In this document: one piece after another, positions 46,186-55,020 of the stretch | Position numbering within the stretch: position 1 is the stretch's first letter | How the letters are laid out: each line of letters opens with the position of its first letter | Made by a program: the position numbers and the translations under genes | NCBI RefSeq assembly: GCF_963663625.1 | Contig: NZ_OY760438.1 | Coordinates: forward strand, 744,001 to 808,000 | Length of the DNA stretch: 64,000 bases | Source of the DNA: an uncultured Ilyobacter sp. | GTDB lineage: Bacteria; Fusobacteriota; Fusobacteriia; Fusobacteriales; Fusobacteriaceae | Reading direction: 5' to 3' | The notes under the pieces: generated by a model | Seen by the model: the letters and a program-made list of their open reading frames with translations, nothing else | The model's database searches: none | What the model was told of the DNA's origin: nothing

Positions 46186-46932
46186 ATGATTGAGTTTGAC
46201 AAAATATCAGATTATTTTAATGAATTTTACGATTTTGGGCCAAAGGACGACATTATCTATCTAGATCTTCATCTTCACACTAACGCCTCAGATGGATATA
46301 ATACCCCAAAATTTTTTATCGACTTTTTGAAAGAAAAAAAACATCTGATTTCCATAACTGACCATAATGAAATCAGGGGTTCTGTAAAAATATCGGAACT
46401 TGGTGTGAAGGTGGTGCCAGGGATGGAGCTAGGATGTGAAGATGGATTTGAGCTTTTGGTCTATTTCAAAAACTTCGAAGATCTCGAAGAATTTTACGTA
46501 AGAGAGGTAGAGGGAAATAAGCACCCCTATAGAATGGCGAGAACAACAAAGGATGCTTTTTATTTTTTAGACATCCTCGAAGGCAGAGGGTGCCACGTTT
46601 CTATCCCTCATGTTAATGGACTGGCCCAAAAAAATTATATCAAAAATAAACATTACCTTTCTGATGTTTTGACACGGGTAGATTCTCTAGAAACATACAA
46701 CCACTCCCTTTCAAAGAAAAGAAATCTCACGGCCAAAGATTTAAGAAAAAGCTATCATTTAAGTGCCACATTCGGAAGTGATGCCCATATTAACAGGGAG
46801 ATTCTTTCATATTACAGATTCTTAAATATGGAGGAAAAAAAGCACCATAAATTAATGGATTCCATTTACAAAATATCTATGCTTTCAGGCCTAGGAAAAA
46901 AACATCTGATGCATCTCTTCAAGAAAAAATAG
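46186..46932 (+). CDS. PHP-domain phosphoesterase
   Basis: Predicted metal-dependent phosphoesterase of 248 aa. Metal-binding motifs are HLHTNASDG (29-37), ITDHNE (57-62), PGMELGCEDGFELL, SIPHVNG, and FGSDAH near residue 200. The substrate is not known; nucleoside 3',5'-bisphosphate hydrolysis is one activity of related proteins. It lies 13 nt behind cls with AAGGGGG as ribosome site. A terminator closes the operon. Confidence 0.85.
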   Translation: MIEFDKISDYFNEFYDFGPKDDIIYLDLHLHTNASDGYNTPKFFIDFLKEKKHLISITDHNEIRGSVKISELGVKVVPGMELGCEDGFELLVYFKNFEDLEEFYVREVEGNKHPYRMARTTKDAFYFLDILEGRGCHVSIPHVNGLAQKNYIKNKHYLSDVLTRVDSLETYNHSLSKKRNLTAKDLRKSYHLSATFGSDAHINREILSYYRFLNMEEKKHHKLMDSIYKISMLSGLGKKHLMHLFKKK

Positions 46933-46939
46933 AGTATCA

Positions 46940-46974
46940 AAAAAATCATCTGCAAGCTGTCCGGATGATTTTTT
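46940..46974. terminator. Bidirectional terminator between PHP and SGNH genes
   Basis: AAAAAATCATC (46940-46950) pairs with GATGATTTTTT (46964-46974) between convergent genes. Confidence 0.85.
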
Positions 46975-47638
46975 ATTTTAAGAGATTATTGTACTCAAAG
47001 AGAGTCTTTACGGCTTCAAAATATTTTTTTGCCATTATTTCATAGCCATACTCATTGGGATGGACAGTATCACTCATATACTTTGGCCTTCCCCATACTT
47101 CTTCCCATATATCTTCAACGAGAAAAACATTTTCTTTAGAGGAAAGTTCTCTATACATTTTATCATAACTTTTTTTATCTTTTCCTTTTATAAAGGATAA
47201 AATAGATTTTTCAGGAAAAAACTTTGCTATGAAAATTATTGTACCGTTATCTAAAAGTTTATCGACCATGTATTCTAAGTCAATTTTTGTGTTTTGGCTG
47301 GACACGCCTAAAAAGTAATCGTTGGCCCCAAACTCTATTATAACAACATCTGGATCGAAACTTAATACATCATTTTCAAATCTTTCTCTCGCCTGTGAAG
47401 CTGTATCCCCTGGAACTCCCGCATTAACAATCTCCACATCCAGATAATTTCTCAAGTAATCAGGATAGCTTTTGCCTTTAGGAGCCCCTATACCTGCAGT
47501 CAGACTGTCTCCAAAGCATACAAGAACACTCTCCCTACCTTTAGGCAACTCTATTTCCAGTTGACTCTTATTAAAAAAAACAAAAGCCATTAAAATTACA
47601 ATCAACAATCCCCCTATAATTAAGCTTTTATTATTCAA
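46973..47638 (-). CDS. Membrane-anchored SGNH/GDSL lipase-esterase (TesA-like)
   Basis: Predicted esterase or lysophospholipase of 221 aa. One N-terminal membrane helix (about 5-22) anchors it outside the cytoplasmic membrane. Blocks I, III and V of the SGNH fold are present: FGDSLTAG with Ser45, GANDYF, and DTVHPNEYGY with the Asp-His pair. It starts at TTG 47638 behind GTGGGGTG. The natural substrate cannot be told. Confidence 0.88.
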   Translation of the reverse strand: MNNKSLIIGGLLIVILMAFVFFNKSQLEIELPKGRESVLVCFGDSLTAGIGAPKGKSYPDYLRNYLDVEIVNAGVPGDTASQARERFENDVLSFDPDVVIIEFGANDYFLGVSSQNTKIDLEYMVDKLLDNGTIIFIAKFFPEKSILSFIKGKDKKSYDKMYRELSSKENVFLVEDIWEEVWGRPKYMSDTVHPNEYGYEIMAKKYFEAVKTLFEYNNLLK

Positions 47639-48041
47639 AATTTCACCCCACAGCTTTGTAAAAAGATTATATCCAAACCCATTTTATCCCTTATCTTGTT
47701 AAGACTTAATAATTATTCATGCATTTTATTATTTTGAGTACAGCCTTAACTATCCAGTAAATTTGCTAATTAAATTATATCAGATAAGGGGAAATAGTTT
47801 TATAAAATATTTGAATAAATTAATTCCCCATAATCCAGTATATCCATTGACTTGTCTCGTATCTCAGTATTATATTTGAACCCTTGAAAAACTCCTGTTA
47901 ATATAAACTATATTTAATCCATAGTGGTATTTTATTTTATTTCTAAATAGTATATAATTTAAAATTATACAGAGATTTTATCCGATCTGAATTATATGAA
48001 TAATTCAGACTGGCTTATTTTAAATTAAGGGGGAATTTACA
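47639..48041. promoter_or_regulatory. Intergenic region with the proC promoter area and an inverted repeat
   Basis: About 400 nt without a gene. A possible weak promoter (TTGACT at 47847-47852, 17 nt, TTATAT) points toward proC. CTGAATTA (47987-47994) and TAATTCAG (48001-48008) form an 8-bp palindrome about 35 nt before proC, an operator candidate. It does not have ARG-box spacing. Confidence 0.35.
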
Positions 48042-48848
48042 TTGAATAAAAAAATAGGATTCATAGGCTGCGGAAATATGGGGGAGGCTATCCTAGGTGG
48101 CATCCTGTCATCGGGTATTCTCAAAGGGGAAAATATATGGGTGTCAGAACTGAGCAGTGACAGACTAAGTGAACTTTCTAAAAAATACGGTGTAAACATT
48201 ACTAATGACGGAAAAGAGGTAGTGAAAAACAGCGATATCTTCATAATCGCAGTTAAACCTAATATCTATCCTGTGGTTCTAGAAGATATAAAAGAGCTGG
48301 TAGACAGTACAAAAACAGTGGTGACAATAGCTGCAGGAGTGACTATCGCATCTGTGGAAAATATCATCGGGTCTGACAAAAGAATCATAAGGACTATGCC
48401 AAATACTCCGGCCCTTGTAGCAGAGGGAATGACCTCTATCTCTCATAATGACATGGTGAGTCTAGAGAATCTGGAAGAAATCAAAACTATATTTGGAAGT
48501 TTCGGGAAATCCGAAGTTCTTTCAGAATATCTCATCCACAGTGTGACAGCAGTAAGCGGGTCTTCTCCTGCATATGTGTTTATGTTTATCGAAGCCTTAG
48601 CCGACGGGGCGGTACTACAAGGAATGCCTAGGGACAAGGCTTATCAGTTTGCGGCTCAGAGTGTACTTGGGGCGGCAAAGATGGTCTTAGAAACTGGAAA
48701 ACACCCTGGAGCATTGAAAGATGCAGTGTGCTCTCCTGGTGGGACAACTATAGAGGCCGTGAAAGTTCTGGAAGAAGAAGGATTCAGAAACTCTGTAATA
48801 AAGGCTGTGGAAGCCTGTGCAAAAAAATCAAAGATGATGAGTAAATAA
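48042..48848 (+). CDS. proC: Pyrroline-5-carboxylate reductase
   Basis: Last step of proline synthesis, NAD(P)H-dependent. The 268-aa protein has the N-terminal Rossmann motif IGFIGCGNMGEAI, the RTMPNTPALV block, and the family signature near the C-terminus (HPGALKDAVCSPGGTTIEA). It starts at TTG 48042 behind AAGGGGGA. Single gene with its own terminator. Confidence 0.95.
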   Translation: MNKKIGFIGCGNMGEAILGGILSSGILKGENIWVSELSSDRLSELSKKYGVNITNDGKEVVKNSDIFIIAVKPNIYPVVLEDIKELVDSTKTVVTIAAGVTIASVENIIGSDKRIIRTMPNTPALVAEGMTSISHNDMVSLENLEEIKTIFGSFGKSEVLSEYLIHSVTAVSGSSPAYVFMFIEALADGAVLQGMPRDKAYQFAAQSVLGAAKMVLETGKHPGALKDAVCSPGGTTIEAVKVLEEEGFRNSVIKAVEACAKKSKMMSK

Positions 48849-48873
48849 AAATTATTTATTAAATAGTTGATCT

Positions 48874-48913
48874 AAAGACCTCTCTATATTAACTTTGTGA
48901 TGTAGGTCTTTTT
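48874..48913 (+). terminator. Terminator after proC
   Basis: AAAGACCT (48874-48881) pairs with AGGTCTTT (48904-48911), followed by T residues; the loop is long. Confidence 0.7.
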
Positions 48914-48962
48914 TTCAACCATTAATTATATTTTTATTAATTTATAATTAACATTTTTTAAC

Positions 48963-48991
48963 TTGTCATAAGGGCTAAATTATATTATAAC
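48963..48991 (+). promoter_or_regulatory. Promoter for the HD-domain gene
   Basis: TTGTCA (48963-48968), 17 nt, TATAAC (48986-48991), about 45 nt before the TTG start. Confidence 0.6.
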
Positions 48992-49040
48992 TTACTAAGC
49001 AGATTTTCTTAATCTCTGATAGATTATAGGGGGGAACGAC

Positions 49041-50165
49041 TTGGAAAAGAATATAATTTCCAAAGAAGAATTACAAGACTTTGAAAAAAAAATAAAAGAT
49101 CAAATCTCAAGATTCAGAACCAAAAACTTCAAAAATCCTTTAGTCATAATGAATGTAGGTGGAATCACCTCCAATTATAAAATAAAAACTTTCGTCAATA
49201 AATTTTTAAATATCTTATCTAAATATCAATCCTTTGATACAAACTATCACCTCATCCTGGCAACAGAAAAAATTGAAAATATGAAAATTTTTTCGTCATC
49301 TTCTAGAATCAAATTCAAAAAATATATCAATTCCACAAAACCTCAGAACAAAGAGTGCAGTCTTCTAAATCCAATTCATTTTGTAAACACCCTCAGCTTC
49401 GAACCGGATATTATTTTTATATTTAGTATGTCTAGAAACAAAGACTGTCTAAATGACAGCACTGAACTGAGGGATGATTTTTTAAACATCTCAAAAAGAT
49501 TGGTTTGGATAGTTCCAGAAGACTATGCTGATGAATTTGCAAACCTTGACCCCCATATTATTGGTCAAAAAAAATACTTAGAGATCAGCACAGAGTCCCA
49601 ATGGGATAAAGTTGATATTTTCCAAAGAGCATTGACACTGGCTACAAAAGCCCACAAAAGCCAATGTAGAAAAGGAACAACAACTCCATATATTGTCCAT
49701 CCTGTTATGGTGGCTATGATGCTAAGAGAAGAAGGATGCCCGGAACACCTTATTCTTTCAGCCCTTCTCCACGATACCATTGAGGATTCACATGTCTCCT
49801 ATGAAGATATTAGGACAAAATTTGGCAAAAATGTCGCAAAAATAGTCTTGAATCTTTCAGATAAGGATAAAAGCCTTCCTTGGGAGATAAGAAAGCAGAG
49901 AGAGGTCCATTTCTTGAAAACAGAGGCTACCCCCGAGGAAATAATCGTTGCATGTGCAGATAAATTTCACAATATTTCATGCATCAGTGCAGATTACAAA
50001 TTGGCTGGAAATCATGTGTGGAAAAGATTTAACGCTCCAAAAGAAAAACAAAGATGGTATTATCACGAGCTTTTAAATGTTTTTCAAAAGAGATCTAAAA
50101 TACTAGAAAATCTTTTAATCTATGAAAAATTCAAGAACAAAGTCTATGAAGTTTTCCCGGAGTAA
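49041..50165 (+). CDS. SpoT-type HD hydrolase domain with novel N-terminal region
   Basis: A 374-aa protein. Residues about 190-360 match the HD hydrolase domain of RelA/SpoT and small alarmone hydrolases: AHKSQCRKGTTTPYIVHP with His204 and His220, LLHDTIEDS with His244/Asp245 and Glu248/Asp249, and ACADKFHNI with Asp307. No synthetase, TGS or ACT domain follows, so only hydrolysis of (p)ppGpp or a related nucleotide is likely. Residues 1-185 match nothing I know; they look like an alpha/beta domain (NPLVIMNVGG.., PDIIFIFSMS). The start is TTG 49041 behind AGGGGGGAA. Monocistronic. Confidence 0.75.
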   Translation: MEKNIISKEELQDFEKKIKDQISRFRTKNFKNPLVIMNVGGITSNYKIKTFVNKFLNILSKYQSFDTNYHLILATEKIENMKIFSSSSRIKFKKYINSTKPQNKECSLLNPIHFVNTLSFEPDIIFIFSMSRNKDCLNDSTELRDDFLNISKRLVWIVPEDYADEFANLDPHIIGQKKYLEISTESQWDKVDIFQRALTLATKAHKSQCRKGTTTPYIVHPVMVAMMLREEGCPEHLILSALLHDTIEDSHVSYEDIRTKFGKNVAKIVLNLSDKDKSLPWEIRKQREVHFLKTEATPEEIIVACADKFHNISCISADYKLAGNHVWKRFNAPKEKQRWYYHELLNVFQKRSKILENLLIYEKFKNKVYEVFPE

Positions 50166-50180
50166 CTTTCCGGGTTTTTT
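50156..50180 (+). terminator. Terminator overlapping the HD gene stop
   Basis: CCCGGA (50156-50161) and TCCGGG (50169-50174) form the stem, followed by six T; the stop codon lies in the loop. Confidence 0.85.
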
Positions 50181-50272
50181 ATCTTGTAACACAATAAAAA
50201 TTCTATTGTGGAATTTTAGGCTCATTTTAGATATACTGTTTTTAAAAATCAAATTTTTTACAAGGAGACTTT

Positions 50273-50839
50273 ATGATTTTATGGGAAATTTTTTGGTCGT
50301 TTTTTAAAATAGGAGCAGTTACTTTTGGAGGAGGATATGCAATGATTCCCCTCATAGAAAAAGAGATGATTACAAATAAAAAATGGATAGATGAAGAGGA
50401 GCTCTTAGAAATAATAGCCATAGCCCAGATGACTCCAGGGGTTATTGCCATAAACACCGCCACATTCGTAGGAAGAAAAGCCGGCGGAATAAAGGGGGCG
50501 CTTATAGCTTCAGTTGCCGTGGTTCTCCCGTCTTTATTTGTCATATCAGTAATAGTAACTTTTCTTTCTGGAAGCTTTGACACCATCTTAGTACAAAAAT
50601 TCCTCACAGGAGTCAGAGGAGGACTACTGGCTCTCATGGCACACTCTTTGCTCAGACTCTTCAGATCCGGAGCAAATAACATAGTTGGAATAGCTCTCCT
50701 AGCAGTAACCCTTATAACACTTATATTCTCTATTTTATCTCCAATAAACCTGATTATTTTTGGATCTGTAACAGGAATTATGTTATACAGGTTTTTTCCT
50801 AGATTCACTTTAAAATATCTTGGCGGTGATAAAAAATGA
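50273..50839 (+). CDS. Chromate transporter (CHR) family, short subunit 1
   Basis: Membrane protein of 188 aa forming one half-size CHR domain, with family blocks FGGGYAMIPLIEKEM and IAIAQMTPGVIAINTATFVG. Short CHR proteins are usually encoded as pairs that work together, as here: the next ORF overlaps it by four bases. ChrA homologues export chromate, but in organisms with no chromate exposure the true substrate is unknown. Confidence 0.85.
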   Translation: MILWEIFWSFFKIGAVTFGGGYAMIPLIEKEMITNKKWIDEEELLEIIAIAQMTPGVIAINTATFVGRKAGGIKGALIASVAVVLPSLFVISVIVTFLSGSFDTILVQKFLTGVRGGLLALMAHSLLRLFRSGANNIVGIALLAVTLITLIFSILSPINLIIFGSVTGIMLYRFFPRFTLKYLGGDKK

Positions 50840-51366
50840 TCTACTTTACTTTATTTTTTACTTTTTTCAAAATTGGTCTTTTTACCTTTGGCGGTGGACT
50901 GGCTATGCTTCCTCTTATTCAGGAGGAACTCCTAAGAAGAAACTGGATGACTGTTCCGCAGTTTTTGGACCTTGTATCAATAGCACAGATAACTCCAGGA
51001 GCCATTGGGGTAAACTCTGCTACATATGTTGGAAACAAACTCTGTGGATTTTGGGGTGGGGTCATTGCAACTGCAGGGGTGATTACACCATCTATAATTA
51101 TAATTCTCATACTTTCTGCCATCCTTATAAAATTAAAGGGAAATGTATATAAAGATGCATTCTTTTTTGGTATTAAACCTATTACTGTAGGACTCATAGC
51201 CTATGCAGGCTACACCATCGCTAAGGACACATACTTCATCAGAAATCAAATCAGTATAGGGGCTATCTCAATCTCAATTTTAGCATTTATTATCCTCCAT
51301 AAATACAAGACAAATCCAGTTTACATTGTTTTTATCTCAGCTGTAGCAGGAATGATTCTCTTATAA
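50836..51366 (+). CDS. Chromate transporter (CHR) family, short subunit 2
   Basis: The second half-size CHR protein, 176 aa, with FGGGLAMLPLIQEEL and SIAQITPGAIGVNSATYVG. Its ATGA overlap with the first gene shows translational coupling. It clearly derives from the same domain as its neighbour, so the pair likely reflects an old duplication and forms a heterodimer. Terminator follows. Confidence 0.85.
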   Translation: MIYFTLFFTFFKIGLFTFGGGLAMLPLIQEELLRRNWMTVPQFLDLVSIAQITPGAIGVNSATYVGNKLCGFWGGVIATAGVITPSIIIILILSAILIKLKGNVYKDAFFFGIKPITVGLIAYAGYTIAKDTYFIRNQISIGAISISILAFIILHKYKTNPVYIVFISAVAGMILL

Positions 51367-51382
51367 AGTTTATTTATAAAAG

Positions 51383-51422
51383 AAAAAGAGCCTATCACCA
51401 TCAAAAGGTATAAGCTCTTTTT
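51383..51422. terminator. Bidirectional terminator between chrA pair and phosphoesterase
   Basis: AAAAAGAGC (51383-51391) and GCTCTTTTT (51414-51422) pair between convergent genes. Confidence 0.8.
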
Positions 51423-52157
51423 TTATTTATTCTTTTTACCCCTATACACCCCTGTCCTAAGCTCATCTATATAAAACTTTAAGTCTGGTATTTTCTTATC
51501 GATGGCATACTGAACGGCTAGTTCTATATCATAGGGTACCCTCACAATTGACATAGAAAAAGTTGCCATCTCAAAACTCTTGTATTTACCCTCAATGATT
51601 CCGTAGGAGGCCTGAGTCAGCTCAAGTGGATTACCTACGCTTCCCACATTGAATATCATCTTTTGATCAAAGCACTGGGAATAGGCCCCGTGAATATCTC
51701 CGTATATCACTACATCTGAGTCAGATTCAGATTCCTCGGGGGCTTCAAAAAGTTCCGTTTTTTCATCATAGGTTGCCGTGGCATGGACTCTTTTGAAAAC
51801 ATCTTTTGGTGAAGCGTGGCATATCCTAATCAGTTTCCCACTCATGTAAAATTCATGGTATAGGGGAAGGCCTCTGAGATATTCCAATCTTTTATCACCC
51901 AGTATTCTCCTGTGCCACAAAACTTCTTCAAATTCATTGTCTTCCTGCTCTGAGATAAAATACTCCCAGTTTCCCTTGACAACTACCTCGCACTTTTTCC
52001 TTACAATATCAACTGCTTCACAAGAATCCGGACCTTTTCCTGCTAGATCCCCGAGACAAAATATTCTAGATATTTTTTTATCCTCTATATCTTTTAAAAC
52101 AGCTTCCAGAGCAGGTATATTTCCATGAATATCTGATATGACAGCTATTTTATCCAT
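51423..52157 (-). CDS. Calcineurin-like metallophosphoesterase
   Basis: Predicted cytoplasmic phosphoesterase of 244 aa with dimetal motifs in order: SDIHGN (8-13), CLGDLAGKGP, KGNWEY (Trp in place of the commonly seen His/Asp neighbour), ICHASP, and YGDIHG. The length and early SDIHGN fit the YfcE/diadenosine-tetraphosphatase-like group, but the substrate is open. Monocistronic. Confidence 0.85.
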   Translation of the reverse strand: MDKIAVISDIHGNIPALEAVLKDIEDKKISRIFCLGDLAGKGPDSCEAVDIVRKKCEVVVKGNWEYFISEQEDNEFEEVLWHRRILGDKRLEYLRGLPLYHEFYMSGKLIRICHASPKDVFKRVHATATYDEKTELFEAPEESESDSDVVIYGDIHGAYSQCFDQKMIFNVGSVGNPLELTQASYGIIEGKYKSFEMATFSMSIVRVPYDIELAVQYAIDKKIPDLKFYIDELRTGVYRGKKNK

Positions 52158-52297
52158 TCCATATCTCCTTTAAAAATTCTTTTTAAAAATCCTGTATTAT
52201 AATCTATTATAATCCATTTTTTTTATTCTGTATATTAGAAAGAGTTTTTTCAAATCCAAAATAAGTCATTATCCTAATACTCACAATAAGTTTTACA

Positions 52298-52326
52298 TTG
52301 TAAATTTTACAAAACAATTGTATAAT
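52298..52326 (+). promoter_or_regulatory. Promoter for the cvfB-like gene
   Basis: TTGTAA (52298-52303), 17 nt, TATAAT (52321-52326), about 30 nt before the ATG. Confidence 0.6.
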
Positions 52327-52357
52327 ATAGGGTATTTGTTATTCAAAGGAGTGTAAT

Positions 52358-53197
52358 ATGATAAAAATAGGAAAAAGACAAAAAATGAGAGTTAATAATA
52401 TTGCTAGTATCGGTGTTTATATGGATGCTGAGACAGACAATCCAAAAGATAATATCCTTTTACCTAATAATGAGATTGAAAATATGGAGGTAGCACCTGG
52501 AGATTACCTTGATGTCTTTATATACCGTGATTCTGAGGACAGGCTTATCGCTACACTTAGAAAAACCTATGCGGTTGTGGGAGCACTCTCAAAACTCGAA
52601 GTTGTTGATATCACTGAAATAGGAGCTTTCCTAGACTGGGGACTCAACAAAGATATCCTGCTTCCAAGAGGTCAGGAAGAAGGGAAATTAAAACTAGGAA
52701 ACAAATATCTAGTGGGTCTCTATGAAGATAAAAAAGGAAGACTTTCTGCTACTATGCAGATTTATAAATTCCTTATGCCTTGCAATGACTACAAGGCAAA
52801 TGATCTTGTTTCAGCTACAGTCTACAGGATTCAAAAAGATATCGGTGTTTTTGTAGCTGTAGACGACAGATATTTTGGACTCATTCCAAAAAGTGAATGT
52901 TATGAAGAATATGATGTAGGACAAGAATTAGAACTTAGAGTAATCAGAGTAAGAGAAGACGGTAAACTTGATCTCAGTCCTAGGGCACTTCTGCACCAGC
53001 AGATGGACAAAGATGCTGAAAAGCTTCTTGAAAAAATGAAACTCTACAGAAATATATTTCCGTTAAATGATAAGAGCTCGCCGGAAAAGATCGAAAAAAT
53101 GCTCGGCATGAGTAAAAAGGCCTTTAAAAGAGCCATGGGAAGTCTTCTGAAAAGTGGTCTTGTGACAAAAACAGAAGATGGTTTTAAAATCAAGTAA
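52358..53197 (+). CDS. cvfB: CvfB-like S1-domain RNA-binding protein
   Basis: A 279-aa protein with tandem S1-like RNA-binding folds (ITEIGAFLDWGLNKDILLP, then a second around KDIGVFVAVDDRYFGLIP) and a C-terminal winged helix (SPEKIEKMLGMSKKAFKRAMGSLL). This order is that of CvfB/YitL, which in Staphylococcus affects virulence-gene expression. Its target RNA is not known. AAAGGAG precedes the ATG. Single gene with a strong terminator. Confidence 0.9.
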   Translation: MIKIGKRQKMRVNNIASIGVYMDAETDNPKDNILLPNNEIENMEVAPGDYLDVFIYRDSEDRLIATLRKTYAVVGALSKLEVVDITEIGAFLDWGLNKDILLPRGQEEGKLKLGNKYLVGLYEDKKGRLSATMQIYKFLMPCNDYKANDLVSATVYRIQKDIGVFVAVDDRYFGLIPKSECYEEYDVGQELELRVIRVREDGKLDLSPRALLHQQMDKDAEKLLEKMKLYRNIFPLNDKSSPEKIEKMLGMSKKAFKRAMGSLLKSGLVTKTEDGFKIK

Positions 53198-53223
53198 TAA
53201 GTAATATCAAATACGTTCAATTT

Positions 53224-53257
53224 AAAAGACCGTCTGATTATACAGACGGTCTTTTTT
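53224..53257 (+). terminator. Terminator after the cvfB-like gene
   Basis: A 13-bp perfect stem (53224-53236 with 53243-53255) and a T run. It abuts the end of the convergent RseC-like gene and may serve both. Confidence 0.9.
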
Positions 53258-53663
53258 ATAGCCTTTTTATTATTTTCATATTTTTTTTTATAAGTTTTTT
53301 TCCTCTGCTCGTATCAAAATATCTCATTAAATAAAAGGCTCCGACCAGAAAAAGAAAACTTACAAATATCCCTAGTCCCTCTCCTGCACCCAAAAATTGT
53401 GCTGTCAAATAGCCTAAAATCATAAAAAGCGGAGGCACAACATAGAGAAAAAGTCCTAAAGAATATACAGAACCGTCTTGCATTTCCAATAAAACTCTGT
53501 CTCCTGGATCAACAGGAAAATCCGGCATGTCTACCTCTATAACAAATTTATCTTCCTTCACCTTGCATTTCCCACAGCTTCCGCACCCACCTTTATGTGC
53601 CGGCTTTACATTTACAAAGGCTGTATCATCTTCAATTTTCAGAATTATCCCCTCTTTTTTCAT
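53256..53663 (-). CDS. RseC/MucC-family membrane protein
   Basis: A 135-aa protein with an N-terminal soluble part carrying the CGSCGKC cysteine cluster of the SoxR-reducing/RseC family, followed by two membrane helices (about 70-112). In enterobacteria RseC takes part in keeping SoxR reduced beside the Rsx/Rnf complex; no rnf genes are next to it here. I start at ATG 53663 with AGAGG about 9 nt before it, rather than at a GTG three codons upstream that touches the ribosome site. Confidence 0.85.
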   Translation of the reverse strand: MKKEGIILKIEDDTAFVNVKPAHKGGCGSCGKCKVKEDKFVIEVDMPDFPVDPGDRVLLEMQDGSVYSLGLFLYVVPPLFMILGYLTAQFLGAGEGLGIFVSFLFLVGAFYLMRYFDTSRGKKLIKKNMKIIKRL

Positions 53664-53751
53664 AAAAAACACCTCTTTTTAAAACCATAAAAATAAATTT
53701 TTTTATCTTTTTTATATTACAGCAGTCAAGTTCTTTATCCAAGAGCTTTTC

Positions 53752-54033
53752 TTAATTAGCATTACTAATTTTCTTAAAAATTTTAGAAAAAATCCCATCT
53801 TTTTTCTTCTCAGAAGGTTCCCTGTCATCTATGTCCTCTATAGATATCACAGTGTATCCCTCTTTTTCTATGGCTTCCTTCAGAATATTTTCAGGGGCTG
53901 TGCCATTTACTATAGCCTCCTTTTCCTTCAATATTACCTTTACCTCACTTATCCCCTCTACACTCTTCAGAGCCTTACTGACAGCATTTACGCAGTGATC
54001 ACACATCATGCCTTCTATTTTTATTCTCTTCAT
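53752..54033 (-). CDS. Heavy-metal-associated (HMA) domain protein, CopZ-like
   Basis: A 93-aa metal-binding protein. GMMCDHC (8-14) is the copper-type MxCxxC motif in a normal 65-residue ferredoxin-like fold. A charged C-terminal tail of about 25 residues (EKKKDGIFSKIFKK..) is unusual for CopZ and could bind membrane or partner. A copper ATPase is not adjacent. GGAGG precedes the ATG. Confidence 0.88.
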   Translation of the reverse strand: MKRIKIEGMMCDHCVNAVSKALKSVEGISEVKVILKEKEAIVNGTAPENILKEAIEKEGYTVISIEDIDDREPSEKKKDGIFSKIFKKISNAN

Positions 54034-54137
54034 ATCCTTAACCTCCTGCTTATATTATTTTCCACCCTTGTTCATTATACCCTCATATCCTATTTAAAGT
54101 AAATTAAACCAAAACAGTAATATCCCAGAAATGAAAA

Positions 54138-54159
54138 AAGCCCAGAATAAACTAGGCTT
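54138..54159 (-). terminator. Terminator after the HAD gene
   Basis: On the minus strand AAGCCTAG pairs with CTGGGCTT (one G-T) and six T follow. Confidence 0.75.
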
Positions 54160-54874
54160 ATAAGACTTCTACGTCTGCAGATACCCTGTAGACTATATCT
54201 TTTCTTTCTATTATTATCTCGGTTTTTTCCTTTAGACTTTCATCTGATTTGATCTCTTTAAAAAGTTCTTTAGAAGGATTCACTGCCCTTGGATTTCCAA
54301 CTATTTTCAACATGCTGAGATCCCCTTTTGTATCTCCGTAGGCAAAGCATTCATCTAAATTCAAGTCATATTTTTCTTTAAAATGTTCTATGGCCTTTAT
54401 CTTGTTTTCAGAATCCCACATAGGTGATATCTCTCCTGAAAATTTGCCATCTTCTGCATAATATTTTGTTCCGCAGTAGTCATCAGCCTTCCATTTTTCG
54501 GCCATTCTAGAAACCAAGAAGTCCGGACTCCCAGATATGAAAATGACCTTATCCCCTCTCTCTTTATGGAATTTAATCATATTTCTGGTATAAGTATACA
54601 CCCTATTCCCCTTCAGATCCATCACCTGGTCTGATACAAAGTCATTATATTTCAAGGATATCCCCTTTATAGCTTCTACATAAGTATCTGCAAGTCCCAT
54701 GAGATATTTATCATAATCCCCTGTCCTTTCATCCCACTGCTTAAAACTATTTTTTACCCTGTCCTCATACATCTGAATATTCAAGAGTTCATACTTTATG
54801 AGTTTCTTAAAATGCTCGATAAGGAGAGAATTTCTGTATATGGTACCATCAATATCAAAAAATGCTGCTGTCAT
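54158..54874 (-). CDS. HAD-superfamily IB phosphatase (SerB-like)
   Basis: A 238-aa haloacid-dehalogenase phosphatase. Motif I FFDIDGTIY (Asp7, Asp9), motif II FISGSPD, and motif III..IV AYGDTKGDLSML give the IB subclass that includes phosphoserine phosphatase. The cap region differs from true SerB, so the substrate is uncertain. Monocistronic. Confidence 0.88.
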   Translation of the reverse strand: MTAAFFDIDGTIYRNSLLIEHFKKLIKYELLNIQMYEDRVKNSFKQWDERTGDYDKYLMGLADTYVEAIKGISLKYNDFVSDQVMDLKGNRVYTYTRNMIKFHKERGDKVIFISGSPDFLVSRMAEKWKADDYCGTKYYAEDGKFSGEISPMWDSENKIKAIEHFKEKYDLNLDECFAYGDTKGDLSMLKIVGNPRAVNPSKELFKEIKSDESLKEKTEIIIERKDIVYRVSADVEVL

Positions 54875-55020
54875 AGTGTGTCCCCCTCTATAATTCTAGT
54901 TAATATATTAGATATGAATAAATATTAAAATTCCTTTAAATTTATAGTGAAAATCTATCATCTATATGTTATCATTAATTAAGCTCCTTTTGGAGAAATA
55001 TTTTATGATGAGGTGTTTTA

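Noticed and set aside
47987..48008. ARG box upstream of proC
   Set aside because: The palindrome has TGAAT/ATTCA-like halves, but the spacing does not fit the 18-bp ArgR box.
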